Shown piece by piece: positions 24,091 through 31,521 of a stretch of 32,502 nucleotides of DNA. The DNA lies in NCBI GenBank assembly GCA_002839545.1, contig PGYG01000030.1, forward strand, positions 1 to 32,502. Direction: 5' to 3'. A model generated the notes under the pieces. That model had not been told where the DNA came from, ran no database searches, and worked only from the letters and a program-made list of their open reading frames with translations. Source of the DNA: Candidatus Methanoperedentaceae archaeon HGW-Methanoperedenaceae-1. Its GTDB lineage: Archaea > Halobacteriota > Methanosarcinia > Methanosarcinales > Methanoperedenaceae. The position numbers were made by a program, and so were the translations under genes. Positions within the stretch are counted from its first letter, which is position 1. The number at the start of each line of letters is the position of its first letter.

Positions 24091-26634
24091 TTGGCTAAAG
24101 TAAAATCCAGGAAGCAATCTACGGAAAAACCTGATAAAAAGAAAAACAATACTGAGAAAGAAAACGGGACGTTTTTTAACGTCAGTTACCTTTCGTATAT
24201 TATATTATTTGCAATATTCCTGTTTTCGTTTTATATAAGAGGTATTACCCCAATAGATAATGTTTTTCGCAATGGAATCGTTGGTTTTGCAATGGATGAT
24301 TCTGTTTTTCATATGAGGCTTGTGGAAAATACCATCCAATTTTTCCCGCACAGGATATTTTATGACGCGTTTACAATATACCCATCCGGAACCACACTCC
24401 ACTGGGGTCCCCTCTTTACCCAGATATTGGCGTTTTTTGCTTTGATTGCAGGGTTATTTACAACTGGCGGGATGCCCTCACAGTCAACTATTGATGCTCT
24501 TGGAGCTTTTTATCCCGCTGTTCTGGGTGCACTGGTTGTGTTTCCGGTTTATTTTATCGGAAAAGAGCTGGTTGATAATAAAGCAGGGCTTATCGGGGCG
24601 TTTTTAATAACAATACTTCCGGGACAGTGGCTGTCAAGGTCTGTGCTTGGATTTACTGATAATCACGTTGCAGAAGTATTCTATTTAACGCTAATGATGA
24701 TGTTTTTCATAATGGCTATTAAAAAAGCGGAAAACATTACTTTTAACCACTGGCTAAACAAAGACTGGAAAGCATTAAAAACACCCATAATTTATTCTCT
24801 TTTTGCAGGCATTTCTTTCGGGGCGTATCTCCTCAACTGGGTTCATGGTGTTTTCTTTGCAGCTGTGTTTGGTATTTTTGTTATCATCCAGTACATTATA
24901 GATCATTTCAGGGGGAATTCCACAGAATACCTGGGTGTAGTAGGTACAATATCCTATATCGTTGCCATGATAATGGTAATTCCTTATATTGAGCTTAGCA
25001 ATGGCTTTGGCTCATCAAGATACTCTCTCCTTCACTTAAGTGTAACAGGCGGCGGCGCAGTTGTGTTTGCTTTCCTGAGTCTTGTTTCCAGGGAAATGAA
25101 CCGGCGAAAATATAATGGGGCTCATTATTTATTATTTATATCAGGCGCGATATTGACTGGTCTGATAGCCCTAAAAATCCTATTGCCTGGATTGTACGGT
25201 GCAACCGTAGGACAAGTAGGTGATATATTTACAGCACATACCGGCGGTGCATTAACAATCGCAGAAGCATCACCCATAACCCCTGATATGATTATGGGCA
25301 ATTTCGGTTATAATTATTATCTGGCTTACCTTGCAATCGGGCTACTCTTCTATTATATTATCAAAAAATCAAATGCAGAATATACATTACTTGCAGTCTG
25401 GAGTCTATTCGTCCTTGCCATAATGCTGGCTCAGAACCGGTTTGCGTATTATTACGCAGTCAATGTAGCAATACTTGTAGGAATTCTGGGTTCCAAACTT
25501 CTTGATTTTGGCGACTGGAAACGTTTTGAATCAAATGATATTGTTGAATGTGTGAAAAAGCTCAGGATTCAGCATATACTTTCCCTGATTCTTATAATCA
25601 CGGTTATCGGATTTTTACCATCAAGTGCATCTCCATACAGAAACACAATGGAATCCGCGCCGTGGGGTGCAGTTTCCGGGGGATACTATGAATGGCATGA
25701 TGCCCTTACATGGATGAAAGACAATACACCGAAACCTGATTTACCATACTACTCAATATACGAAAAACCACCCAGTGGTGAATTATATCCTTATTCCAAG
25801 AACGATTACGGAGTAATGAGCTGGTGGGATTACGGGCATATCATCACATACTGGGCTCACAGGATTCCAAATGCAAACCCGTTCCAGGCAGGCATCGGCG
25901 GCGGGTCATCGCATGCACCAGGCGCTTCCACTTTCCTTATAGCACAGACTGAAGAAGGCGCAAACGAGGTTCTCGATAAACTTGGCATTAATGGAAAGCC
26001 AGGCGCAAGATATGTTGTGAGTAACGCTTACATGGCATATTCAATCCTTACCGTATTTGCGGAATGGGATGAAACGAATTACGGCTACTATACCCAGATC
26101 CAGACAAATAACGGACAGCAGGTTGTACCAAGCCAGAAATACTTTGGCACAATGGAAGCAAAACTCCACATATTTGATACAAACGGTCTTAAAAACTACA
26201 GGCTTGTGCATGAGTCCACGCCCAACCCGTATACGCGTGGCGGGAATGAGGAGCAGTGGTTTAAGAATGTTTACAATGTTTTGTACGGCGGCTCCCTCCA
26301 GGTTGAAAATTCAGGATATGCCAAGATTTTCGAGCACGTAAAAGGTGCAGCAATCACAGGACAAGCCCCGCCAGACACAACAGTTACAATCTCGAACATT
26401 ATCTTCACAAACATCGGACGAAGCATTCCGTACTCACAGACGACAACTGCGGTGAATGGCACCTACTCTTTCACAGTTCCGTATTCCACACTCGGACCAG
26501 TTTCAGGGGAAACCCAGTTTGATACAAAACCGACCGGAGCTTACACAGTGACTGCGGGCAACATCACCAGACAGGTCGATGTCAGTGAAAGGGATGTCCT
26601 TGATGGTCGAACTGTGGCACTTGACATGGTATAA
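24091..26634 (+). CDS. aglB: Archaeal oligosaccharyltransferase AglB (STT3)
   Basis: AglB moves the finished glycan from its dolichol-type carrier to Asn in N-x-S/T sequons on the outer face of the membrane. Counting from the TTG at 24091, the protein has 847 residues. After a lysine-rich N-terminus come about 12 membrane helices. Catalytic features are MDDSVFH (D69, D70), DNHVAE at 190-195, the TIAE loop at 389-392, and WWDYGH at 578-583 in the soluble domain. The C-terminus carries a beta-sandwich (about 750-847). The frame extends to a TTG at 24052, but GAGGTG at 24081-24086 supports 24091. Placement at the end of the glycan genes is the classic agl arrangement. Confidence 0.93.
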   Translation: MAKVKSRKQSTEKPDKKKNNTEKENGTFFNVSYLSYIILFAIFLFSFYIRGITPIDNVFRNGIVGFAMDDSVFHMRLVENTIQFFPHRIFYDAFTIYPSGTTLHWGPLFTQILAFFALIAGLFTTGGMPSQSTIDALGAFYPAVLGALVVFPVYFIGKELVDNKAGLIGAFLITILPGQWLSRSVLGFTDNHVAEVFYLTLMMMFFIMAIKKAENITFNHWLNKDWKALKTPIIYSLFAGISFGAYLLNWVHGVFFAAVFGIFVIIQYIIDHFRGNSTEYLGVVGTISYIVAMIMVIPYIELSNGFGSSRYSLLHLSVTGGGAVVFAFLSLVSREMNRRKYNGAHYLLFISGAILTGLIALKILLPGLYGATVGQVGDIFTAHTGGALTIAEASPITPDMIMGNFGYNYYLAYLAIGLLFYYIIKKSNAEYTLLAVWSLFVLAIMLAQNRFAYYYAVNVAILVGILGSKLLDFGDWKRFESNDIVECVKKLRIQHILSLILIITVIGFLPSSASPYRNTMESAPWGAVSGGYYEWHDALTWMKDNTPKPDLPYYSIYEKPPSGELYPYSKNDYGVMSWWDYGHIITYWAHRIPNANPFQAGIGGGSSHAPGASTFLIAQTEEGANEVLDKLGINGKPGARYVVSNAYMAYSILTVFAEWDETNYGYYTQIQTNNGQQVVPSQKYFGTMEAKLHIFDTNGLKNYRLVHESTPNPYTRGGNEEQWFKNVYNVLYGGSLQVENSGYAKIFEHVKGAAITGQAPPDTTVTISNIIFTNIGRSIPYSQTTTAVNGTYSFTVPYSTLGPVSGETQFDTKPTGAYTVTAGNITRQVDVSERDVLDGRTVALDMV

Positions 26635-26651
26635 ATGAACTTATGTTAAAA

Positions 26652-26720
26652 CCCGCCATCAGCGGGGTATCTCATGGGGTTGCAACCCCCCCCTGCCCCG
26701 TTCGAGACTTTTTATTATCG
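26652..26720 (+). terminator. Candidate terminator region after aglB
   Basis: Seventeen bases after the aglB stop is a hairpin CCCGC-CATCA-GCGGG (26652-26666). A perfect 14-bp palindrome GGGGTTGCAACCCC follows at 26676-26689, then a C run and a T-rich stretch starting at about 26709. Archaeal termination relies on T tracts, so the T-rich part is the likely stop signal. The hairpins could also be processing signals or parts of a dispersed repeat. Confidence 0.4.
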
Positions 26721-26732
26721 TCTGGTTTGAAA

Positions 26733-26800
26733 AACCACAGAAAGCACTGAGGACACAGAGAAAAGGCTCCCCTCTGTGCTCTCTGTGTACTCCGTGGTTG
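26733..26800. repeat. Imperfect inverted repeat of CCACAGAG/CACAGAG type
   Basis: The two arms of about 33 bp (26733-26765 and 26768-26800) match in reverse complement at 23 of 33 positions by my hand count. Both start with AACCAC, and both contain short CACAGAG-like units about 10 bp apart. Arrays of this kind recur between genes in many archaeal and bacterial genomes. No gene lies in 26635-26900. The transcript could fold into a long hairpin. Confidence 0.55.
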
Positions 26801-26900
26801 ATTAGCTTTGAATCGATTCCTTTTTCCAGAACAAATTTAATCGTCTTTCCCGTTCTCTCGTTCCTACTTCCAAGACACAGGCATCAGAAGTCCTCATTCA

Positions 26901-28151
26901 TCACCATAAAAATCCGAAAAGTATCAGCGGGATTCCTTTTTCTAAATTTCCTGGCTGCGAGAGAATAAACCTGCTGCCTGAAATTCCCTTCAATTGCTTT
27001 CTTGTTTTCCCAGCCCCGCCGATTTCAAATATGATTTTTTCATTTTTATGGAACACGACATAATCCGGCAGTTTTTCGCCTCTTGCGCTTTTCAGATAAT
27101 TCATTTCCACATCGACATTCGAGAGATGGTGGACAAAAAATTCCTCCCTGATGGCCCCAGTGATCTTGTCATCTTCTGTGCCTTCGGAAAAATATGACCT
27201 GAAAGGGAGCCTGTAAAGGATTTTCGGCTCCCTGGTTACATTCGAGCCGTATGGCAGCATGACCTTCAAAAGAAATGCCTGTTCCAATAATCCGATATAT
27301 TCCTGCACCTTATATTTTGTTATTCCCGTATTGTGGGATATTACAGAATAATTGCAGACATCAACTGGTGAGCGGCTTATGAACCGGAGAATATTGCCGA
27401 TATTGATTATATCCTCCCTGTTCAGTTTTCCATATATCAAAAGGTCGTGGTTGATTATTTTTTCAACAATATTGCGTATTGTCTGCGTGAATGGGGCGTC
27501 TATAGTGGACGGAAGGGCTCCCCGAATGCAAAATTCGTGAAACTCCGGCTCAAAAGTATAAACTTTCAGGTAAAGGTCCCGGTATTTAGTCAGAATATCA
27601 TCAAGGCTAATCTTTTCCACAAGAGTGTTTTTCTTGAAATACAGGTACTCCCTAAAAGAGAAAGGGAACATGTTTATGATGGCAACTCTTCTCGAAAGGT
27701 CGTATTTGCTGCGGATTATGTCGATGGATGCTGATGACGTGAATACGAGCTTGATTTCCAAAAAATCGTATATTTTCTTGAGTTCCATCTGCCAGTTCGC
27801 ATGGTTGTGGATTTCATCTATCAGGAGGTATTTTATTTTGTAATTGCTGCTCAGTTCCTTAGCAAGCTCGAAAAGACTTATGCCAGCATCAAGAGCATCC
27901 ATGCTTATGTAAATCGAGCCCTCAAGCTCTATTGAAAGCTGCCTGAGCAATACTGTTTTTCCCACACCCCGCAGCCCTGCAATTCCTATGAACAGCCTGT
28001 TTCCGAGAAGCTTTTTTACATCCTCGTAGATAAACCTTTTTTTATCAAACTTTGCCGTGCTTTCCTTTGCCAGATTATGCAGTTCCAGTATCTTTTCCAT
28101 CTGTGTCGGCAGAATCATGAAATATTTATTGGCTTGAAAGTAGATAAGCAT
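26901..28151 (-). CDS. AAA_14/DUF4143-type ATPase
   Basis: This minus-strand gene encodes up to 416 residues. The N-terminal AAA_14 domain has Walker A GLRGVGKT at 59-66 and Walker B YLLIDEIH at 108-115, with a sensor-like VFTSSASIDIIRSKYDLSRR. The second half fits DUF4143, a winged-helix and nuclease-like region (GIRGALPST, then TGITKYKVQEYIGLLEQAFLL and the terminal VVFHKNEKIIFEIGG). Function of this widespread family is unknown; roles in DNA metabolism or defence have been proposed. In-frame ATGs at 28118 and 28100 may be the real start, since a TATA-like AAATATTTATC lies just before 28151. It is unrelated to the neighbouring glycan genes. Confidence 0.82.
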   Translation of the reverse strand: MLIYFQANKYFMILPTQMEKILELHNLAKESTAKFDKKRFIYEDVKKLLGNRLFIGIAGLRGVGKTVLLRQLSIELEGSIYISMDALDAGISLFELAKELSSNYKIKYLLIDEIHNHANWQMELKKIYDFLEIKLVFTSSASIDIIRSKYDLSRRVAIINMFPFSFREYLYFKKNTLVEKISLDDILTKYRDLYLKVYTFEPEFHEFCIRGALPSTIDAPFTQTIRNIVEKIINHDLLIYGKLNREDIINIGNILRFISRSPVDVCNYSVISHNTGITKYKVQEYIGLLEQAFLLKVMLPYGSNVTREPKILYRLPFRSYFSEGTEDDKITGAIREEFFVHHLSNVDVEMNYLKSARGEKLPDYVVFHKNEKIIFEIGGAGKTRKQLKGISGSRFILSQPGNLEKGIPLILFGFLW

Positions 28152-28294
28152 TATGATAAATATTTTTTACAGAATGCATACTGTTTAGAAAACATTTTTT
28201 CCAGAATGCATGATTGCAAGCTTAAACCCTCCATTATCCCCGCCGTCAGGCGGCGCATCCAGGAGTCTGGGGCATAGCCACAGCGCTGATGATA
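28152..28294. other. Intergenic segment with a CCGCC/GGCGG hairpin
   Basis: The part next to the ATPase start is AT-rich and includes the TATA-like sequence of that minus-strand gene. From about 28229 the composition changes. A hairpin CCGCC-GTCA-GGCGG lies at 28240-28253; its flank CCCGCCRTCAG is shared with the hairpin just after aglB at 26652. No coding sequence is recognised. Confidence 0.4.
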
Positions 28295-28414
28295 ATGTCC
28301 TCTGAATACGATTACGGAGTAATGAGCTGGTGGGATTACGGGCATATCATCACATACTGGGGGCACAGGATCCCAAACGCAATGTTTGTTACCCTCTCGA
28401 CCTACTTTATGTAG
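28295..28414 (+). pseudogene. Relic of an aglB gene: WWDYG segment
   Basis: A 39-codon frame begins MSSEYDYGVMSWWDYGHIIT and continues YWGHRIPNA before ending in unrelated residues. Bases 28309-28361 are identical to 25803-25855 of the intact aglB (53 bp); the next 21 bp differ at four positions, and similarity then stops. WWDYG is the catalytic signature of the oligosaccharyltransferase soluble domain, so the fragment must come from an aglB copy. No membrane helices or C-terminal domain remain. It is almost certainly non-functional as an enzyme. Confidence 0.8.
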
Positions 28415-28559
28415 GTGCAAGAATGTTTTTAGTTTCTCGCAAGGATGTTGTATATACGAACGCAGATACGATGCAGCAATCTGCGTTAATTTGCGTTTTC
28501 TGCGGTTTGGATTTTTATACGTTTGGCAGGGCTATTCCAGTTAGAAAAATAAAAAAATA
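28415..28559. repeat. CTGCGTT-type repeats between the relic and tRNA-Phe
   Basis: Around 28461-28506, CGCAGAT is followed by the inverted ATCTGCG (28479-28485), then TTGCGTT at 28491 and CTGCGG at 28500, at about 10-bp spacing. This resembles the widespread intergenic CGCAGATnnACGCAGAT repeat type. No gene is supported. The remainder, 28541-28559, is A/T-rich and probably contains the tRNA terminator on the other strand. Confidence 0.4.
28540..28559 (-). terminator. T-rich tract after tRNA-Phe
   Basis: Reading the minus strand, the base after the discriminator A starts a run dominated by T, with seven consecutive T and then five T. T tracts of this type end archaeal transcripts of stable RNA genes. 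Confidence 0.5.
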
Positions 28560-28632
28560 TGCCCAGACCCGGACTCGAACCAGGGACATCTGCCTCTTCA
28601 GGGCAGCGCTCTCCCAACTGAGCTACCTGGGC
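28560..28632 (-). tRNA. tRNA-Phe (anticodon GAA)
   Basis: On the minus strand the 73-nt sequence folds as a complete cloverleaf. The acceptor stem is GCCCAGG with TCTGGGC (last pair G-U). The D arm contains AGCTCAGTTGGGAGAGC. The anticodon stem CTGCC/GGCAG has loop CTGAAGA, giving GAA. The T arm is CCTGG-TTCGAGT-CCGGG. The discriminator is A73. The CCA end is not encoded, so it would be added by CCA-adding enzyme. No intron is seen. Confidence 0.95.
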
Positions 28633-28656
28633 ACGCTTATCCATAATCGGCGGCAT

Positions 28657-28666
28657 TGTATATCTA
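28657..28666 (-). promoter_or_regulatory. TATA-like box of tRNA-Phe
   Basis: On the minus strand TAGATATACA lies 25-34 bp before the tRNA 5' end, the distance expected for an archaeal TATA box and a start site close to the mature end. Confidence 0.5.
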
Positions 28667-28775
28667 TTCTTCGGAAAATTTTAACGAAATGCCTCTCCAA
28701 TTATTAAGCACGAAATAAGGGCGCAGAGAGAAAAACTTTTCGCAATTACAGCAGTATGAAAAAACGTCTCCCCAA

Positions 28776-28817
28776 GACTTAATATAAGATAAATATCATT
28801 TAAATCAAAGAAGGTGG
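28776..28817 (+). promoter_or_regulatory. Candidate promoter and Shine-Dalgarno site of the MoxR operon
   Basis: TTAATATAAG at 28779-28788 is a good archaeal TATA box with purine-containing bases just before it. AAGGTGG at 28811-28817 is a strong ribosome-binding site 4 bp before the ATG at 28822. Spacing is consistent with a short-leader transcript. The preceding bases back to the tRNA contain no gene. Confidence 0.5.
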
Positions 28818-28821
28818 CTGC

Positions 28822-29688
28822 ATGAGTGATTTTCTGGATAAATTTCTAAAAATCCGGTCCGGGTTTTTCAGCCGGATGAAGTTTCTTTTTATTCTGGATT
28901 TAGTTACGTTTTCCAGCATCTTATATGCCATTTTTATCATATTAAACGCAGGGTTTTTCCTTGAAAAAGCAGCGCTGGCTCTTCCGATTCCTATTAAATT
29001 CATCCCGCCTCTTTCGGCTTTTATACTGGCATTGCTCGCCTCTGTATTGCGGCATAAAAAAGATAAGAATATAAACGTCACCCTGCTTATTGAAAAGAAA
29101 GCTCCTGCCCTGAATGAAAAACTAAGGACAGCCTATGATAACAGGCATGAGAGCAACGTCATCATCGATTCCCTGAACGAACACGTTTCAGACCTTCTTA
29201 TGGGTGTTTCGTCATCCCAGCTTTTATCTGGGAGCAGGATTGTCATGAAACTACTGGTTACTGTCATTTTTATTGCTGGCGCAGCGACTATTTCATCAAG
29301 TCCAGAGTACTGGATTCCGGTAGAGAAAATCGAAGGCGCATATACGAATCTATCAGATACCCTAACAGGAAACAACCAGACCACAGGACCAATCGACGCC
29401 GTGGGTCAGCCTGTCGGGCAAAAAGGCGGCGGCGAAATTTTCAGCAAGCCAAAGATTGCCTCAATTGAAGGCAAGAATATCGACCTGACACTGGTTTCAG
29501 GGACAGGGACTGGATTTGATGTCAGGGATGCAAGCGAGACCATGAACCAGTTTATACAATCGGCAGATTACCCTGTTGATGTGCTTGGTTCTAACGTATC
29601 AGACGGGGGATACAGTATGCTTATGAAAAAAACCGAAACGGAAAAAGAATTAATTAATAAATATGCAGTTGAAAGGAGTAAGATTTAG
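28822..29688 (+). CDS. Membrane protein of the MoxR-DUF58-VWA operon, unknown function
   Basis: I do not recognise a named family. The 288-residue protein has a charged N-terminus, then two closely spaced hydrophobic helices (about residues 22-46 and 56-75: FLFILDLVTFSSILYAIFII and FIPPLSAFILALLASVL). A cytoplasmic-looking helical region (EKKAPALNEKLRTAYDNR) and a third membrane helix at about 143-160 (VMKLLVTVIFIAGAATI) follow, then a Gly/Ser/Asn-rich soluble C-terminal part. It lies 15 bp before moxR, so it probably works with that complex at the membrane. The layout resembles small membrane proteins that precede moxR in archaea, an impression rather than a database match. Confidence 0.6.
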   Translation: MSDFLDKFLKIRSGFFSRMKFLFILDLVTFSSILYAIFIILNAGFFLEKAALALPIPIKFIPPLSAFILALLASVLRHKKDKNINVTLLIEKKAPALNEKLRTAYDNRHESNVIIDSLNEHVSDLLMGVSSSQLLSGSRIVMKLLVTVIFIAGAATISSSPEYWIPVEKIEGAYTNLSDTLTGNNQTTGPIDAVGQPVGQKGGGEIFSKPKIASIEGKNIDLTLVSGTGTGFDVRDASETMNQFIQSADYPVDVLGSNVSDGGYSMLMKKTETEKELINKYAVERSKI

Positions 29689-29703
29689 GGAACGAGGTAA
29701 AAC

Positions 29704-30651
29704 ATGAGTAATGAAACTTATAAAAGCTCGGACAAGGTTTTTAAGGAACTCCTTGCCGAGATAGGGAAGGTTATTGTAGGGCAGCACGAAGCTGTTGAAC
29801 ATATCTTGATAGGGATTTTATGTAACAGCCATGTACTTGTGGAAAGCAATCCAGGACTGGCAAAGACGCTGACAATAAGCACCATTTCAAAAGCACTTGA
29901 CATGAAATTTAACAGGATACAGTGTACGCCCGACCTTATGCCTTCAGATATTACAGGAACTTACATCATCGAGGAAGTGAACGGGAAGAAAGAGTATGTT
30001 TTCGAGCCAGGACCGATTTTTGCAAATATTGTGCTTGCCGATGAAATAAACAGAGCCTCACCCAAAACGCAAAGTGCCATGCTTGAAGCCATGCAGGAAA
30101 AACAGGTTACGCTTGGCAATAGGACATATGAACTTGATAAGCCGTTTTTTATCCTTGCAACGCAAAACCCGATTGAAATGGAAGGGACATATCCTTTACC
30201 TGAAGCCCAGCTTGACAGGTTCCTCCTGAAAATCCTGATGGATTATCCAACGTTTGAGGACGAGAACGAGATTGTGTACAGGTATACCAGGAATATCGTA
30301 CCCAAAGTGGATAAGGTTATAAGTAAAAGTGAAGTGTTGCAGCTTCAGAAACTTACCCGTGACGTGCCTATTGCAGAGGATATTAAAAACAGGGCAATAA
30401 AAATCGTTACATCCACCAGGGTTAAAGGTGAAAATATAGAATACGGCGCATCACCGCGCGCCTCAATCGGCATAATACTTGCAGCAAAGGCAAGGGCGTT
30501 GATGAACGGGCGCAACTACGTGAGCAGGGAAGATGTAGATGCAATGGCATATCCGGTTTTGCGCCACCGTGTTATTTTAACATTTGAATCCGAGCGCAAG
30601 GGTATGACTTCTGACCAGGTGATTTCCAATATCCTGAAAAATGTGAAATAA
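29704..30651 (+). CDS. MoxR-family AAA ATPase
   Basis: The 315-residue protein has a MoxR Walker A region ESNPGLAKT at 47-55, in which the usual first glycine of GxPGLAKT is Ser48. Walker B is VLADEINRASPKTQSAMLEAMQE, with QVTLGNRTYELDKPFFILATQNPIEMEGTYPLPEAQLDRF behind it. This is the standard order of AAA_3 MoxR proteins. They act as chaperone-like ATPases that help fold or load metals and cofactors into VWA-domain partners. Next genes encode a DUF58 protein and a VWA membrane protein, the conserved MoxR neighbourhood. Client unknown. Confidence 0.93.
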   Translation: MSNETYKSSDKVFKELLAEIGKVIVGQHEAVEHILIGILCNSHVLVESNPGLAKTLTISTISKALDMKFNRIQCTPDLMPSDITGTYIIEEVNGKKEYVFEPGPIFANIVLADEINRASPKTQSAMLEAMQEKQVTLGNRTYELDKPFFILATQNPIEMEGTYPLPEAQLDRFLLKILMDYPTFEDENEIVYRYTRNIVPKVDKVISKSEVLQLQKLTRDVPIAEDIKNRAIKIVTSTRVKGENIEYGASPRASIGIILAAKARALMNGRNYVSREDVDAMAYPVLRHRVILTFESERKGMTSDQVISNILKNVK

Positions 30652-31518
30652 ATGATTGATACATCGTTTCTAAAGGAACTTGACCGTTTCACGTTCATGG
30701 TACGCAAACGCGTATCAACCGCATACAGCGGGTCGAGGCGTTCCATACTGAAAGGCAGGGGCATGGAACCTGTCAGTTACCGTGAATATACAAGAGGGGA
30801 TGATTTCAAGACCATTGACTGGAAAGTGTACGGGCGGACGGAAAAGCTTTATGTCAAGGAATTTGAGGAAGAAAAAAGCCTGACAACTCATATCCTGCTT
30901 GATTCCAGCAAAAGCATGGATTTTCGGAATAAGTTCGAGTACGCTTCCATGCTTGCACTTGGGTTTGCATATCTTGTGACAAAGGATAATGAAAAGTTTG
31001 CAATATCCACTTTTTCCGAAGAAATAGCAATCACAAAACCCAAACGCGGCAGGCGTTACCTTTCACTTAACATCGATACCTTAAACGAGATGACTCTTTC
31101 AGGGAAAACAATTTTTGATTACTGCATGGAAAAGTATGCAAGCGTGATAAAATCAAGGTCTCTTGTGTTTATTATTTCGGATTTCATGACTGATGCGGAT
31201 TCTGTCAGGAACGCTGTTTTCAGGCTCGGTGATAATGAGCTTGTGCTGATACAGGTTCTTGACCCTGTGGAGAAAAGCCTTGACCTTGGCGGGGAGGCAA
31301 AATTAATCGACCTTGAAACAGACGCAAAACTGGATATTTACTCAAGTCCCAGGCTTCGTTCCGAGTACCAGAAGCGCCTTGATGACCACATTGCTAAAAT
31401 AAGGGAAGCGTGCATCCAGGTCGGGGCTGATTTCCATTCTGTTACGACTGATAAGCCAGTTTTTGATGCCATATTCGAAGTGATTAACAAAAGAGCTGTG
31501 ATATCGGTAAAAGGATGA
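30652..31518 (+). CDS. DUF58 (VWA-like) protein
   Basis: It starts on the base after the moxR stop. The 288-residue protein has the DUF58 signature: GRGMEPVSYREYTRGDDFKTIDWKVYGRTEKLYVKEFEEE, then THILLDSSKSMDF with a DSSKS site similar to a MIDAS metal motif. DUF58 proteins accompany MoxR ATPases in bacteria and archaea and are thought to be their partners. No membrane segment is evident, unlike longer DUF58 proteins that carry N-terminal helices. It is followed after 3 bp by the VWA gene. Confidence 0.9.
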   Translation: MIDTSFLKELDRFTFMVRKRVSTAYSGSRRSILKGRGMEPVSYREYTRGDDFKTIDWKVYGRTEKLYVKEFEEEKSLTTHILLDSSKSMDFRNKFEYASMLALGFAYLVTKDNEKFAISTFSEEIAITKPKRGRRYLSLNIDTLNEMTLSGKTIFDYCMEKYASVIKSRSLVFIISDFMTDADSVRNAVFRLGDNELVLIQVLDPVEKSLDLGGEAKLIDLETDAKLDIYSSPRLRSEYQKRLDDHIAKIREACIQVGADFHSVTTDKPVFDAIFEVINKRAVISVKG

Positions 31519-31521
31519 AAT

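Noticed and set aside
26676-26689. Palindrome GGGGTTGCAACCCC considered as a regulator binding site
   Set aside because: It lies after the aglB stop beside another hairpin and a T-rich stretch, so a transcript-end role is simpler.
28151-28420. An 89-codon minus-strand open frame
   Set aside because: It is the reverse of the aglB relic and the ATPase upstream region; its sequence shows no protein-like pattern.
28330-28707. A 125-codon plus-strand open frame
   Set aside because: It runs across the tRNA-Phe gene and repeat sequence and has no family-like segments.
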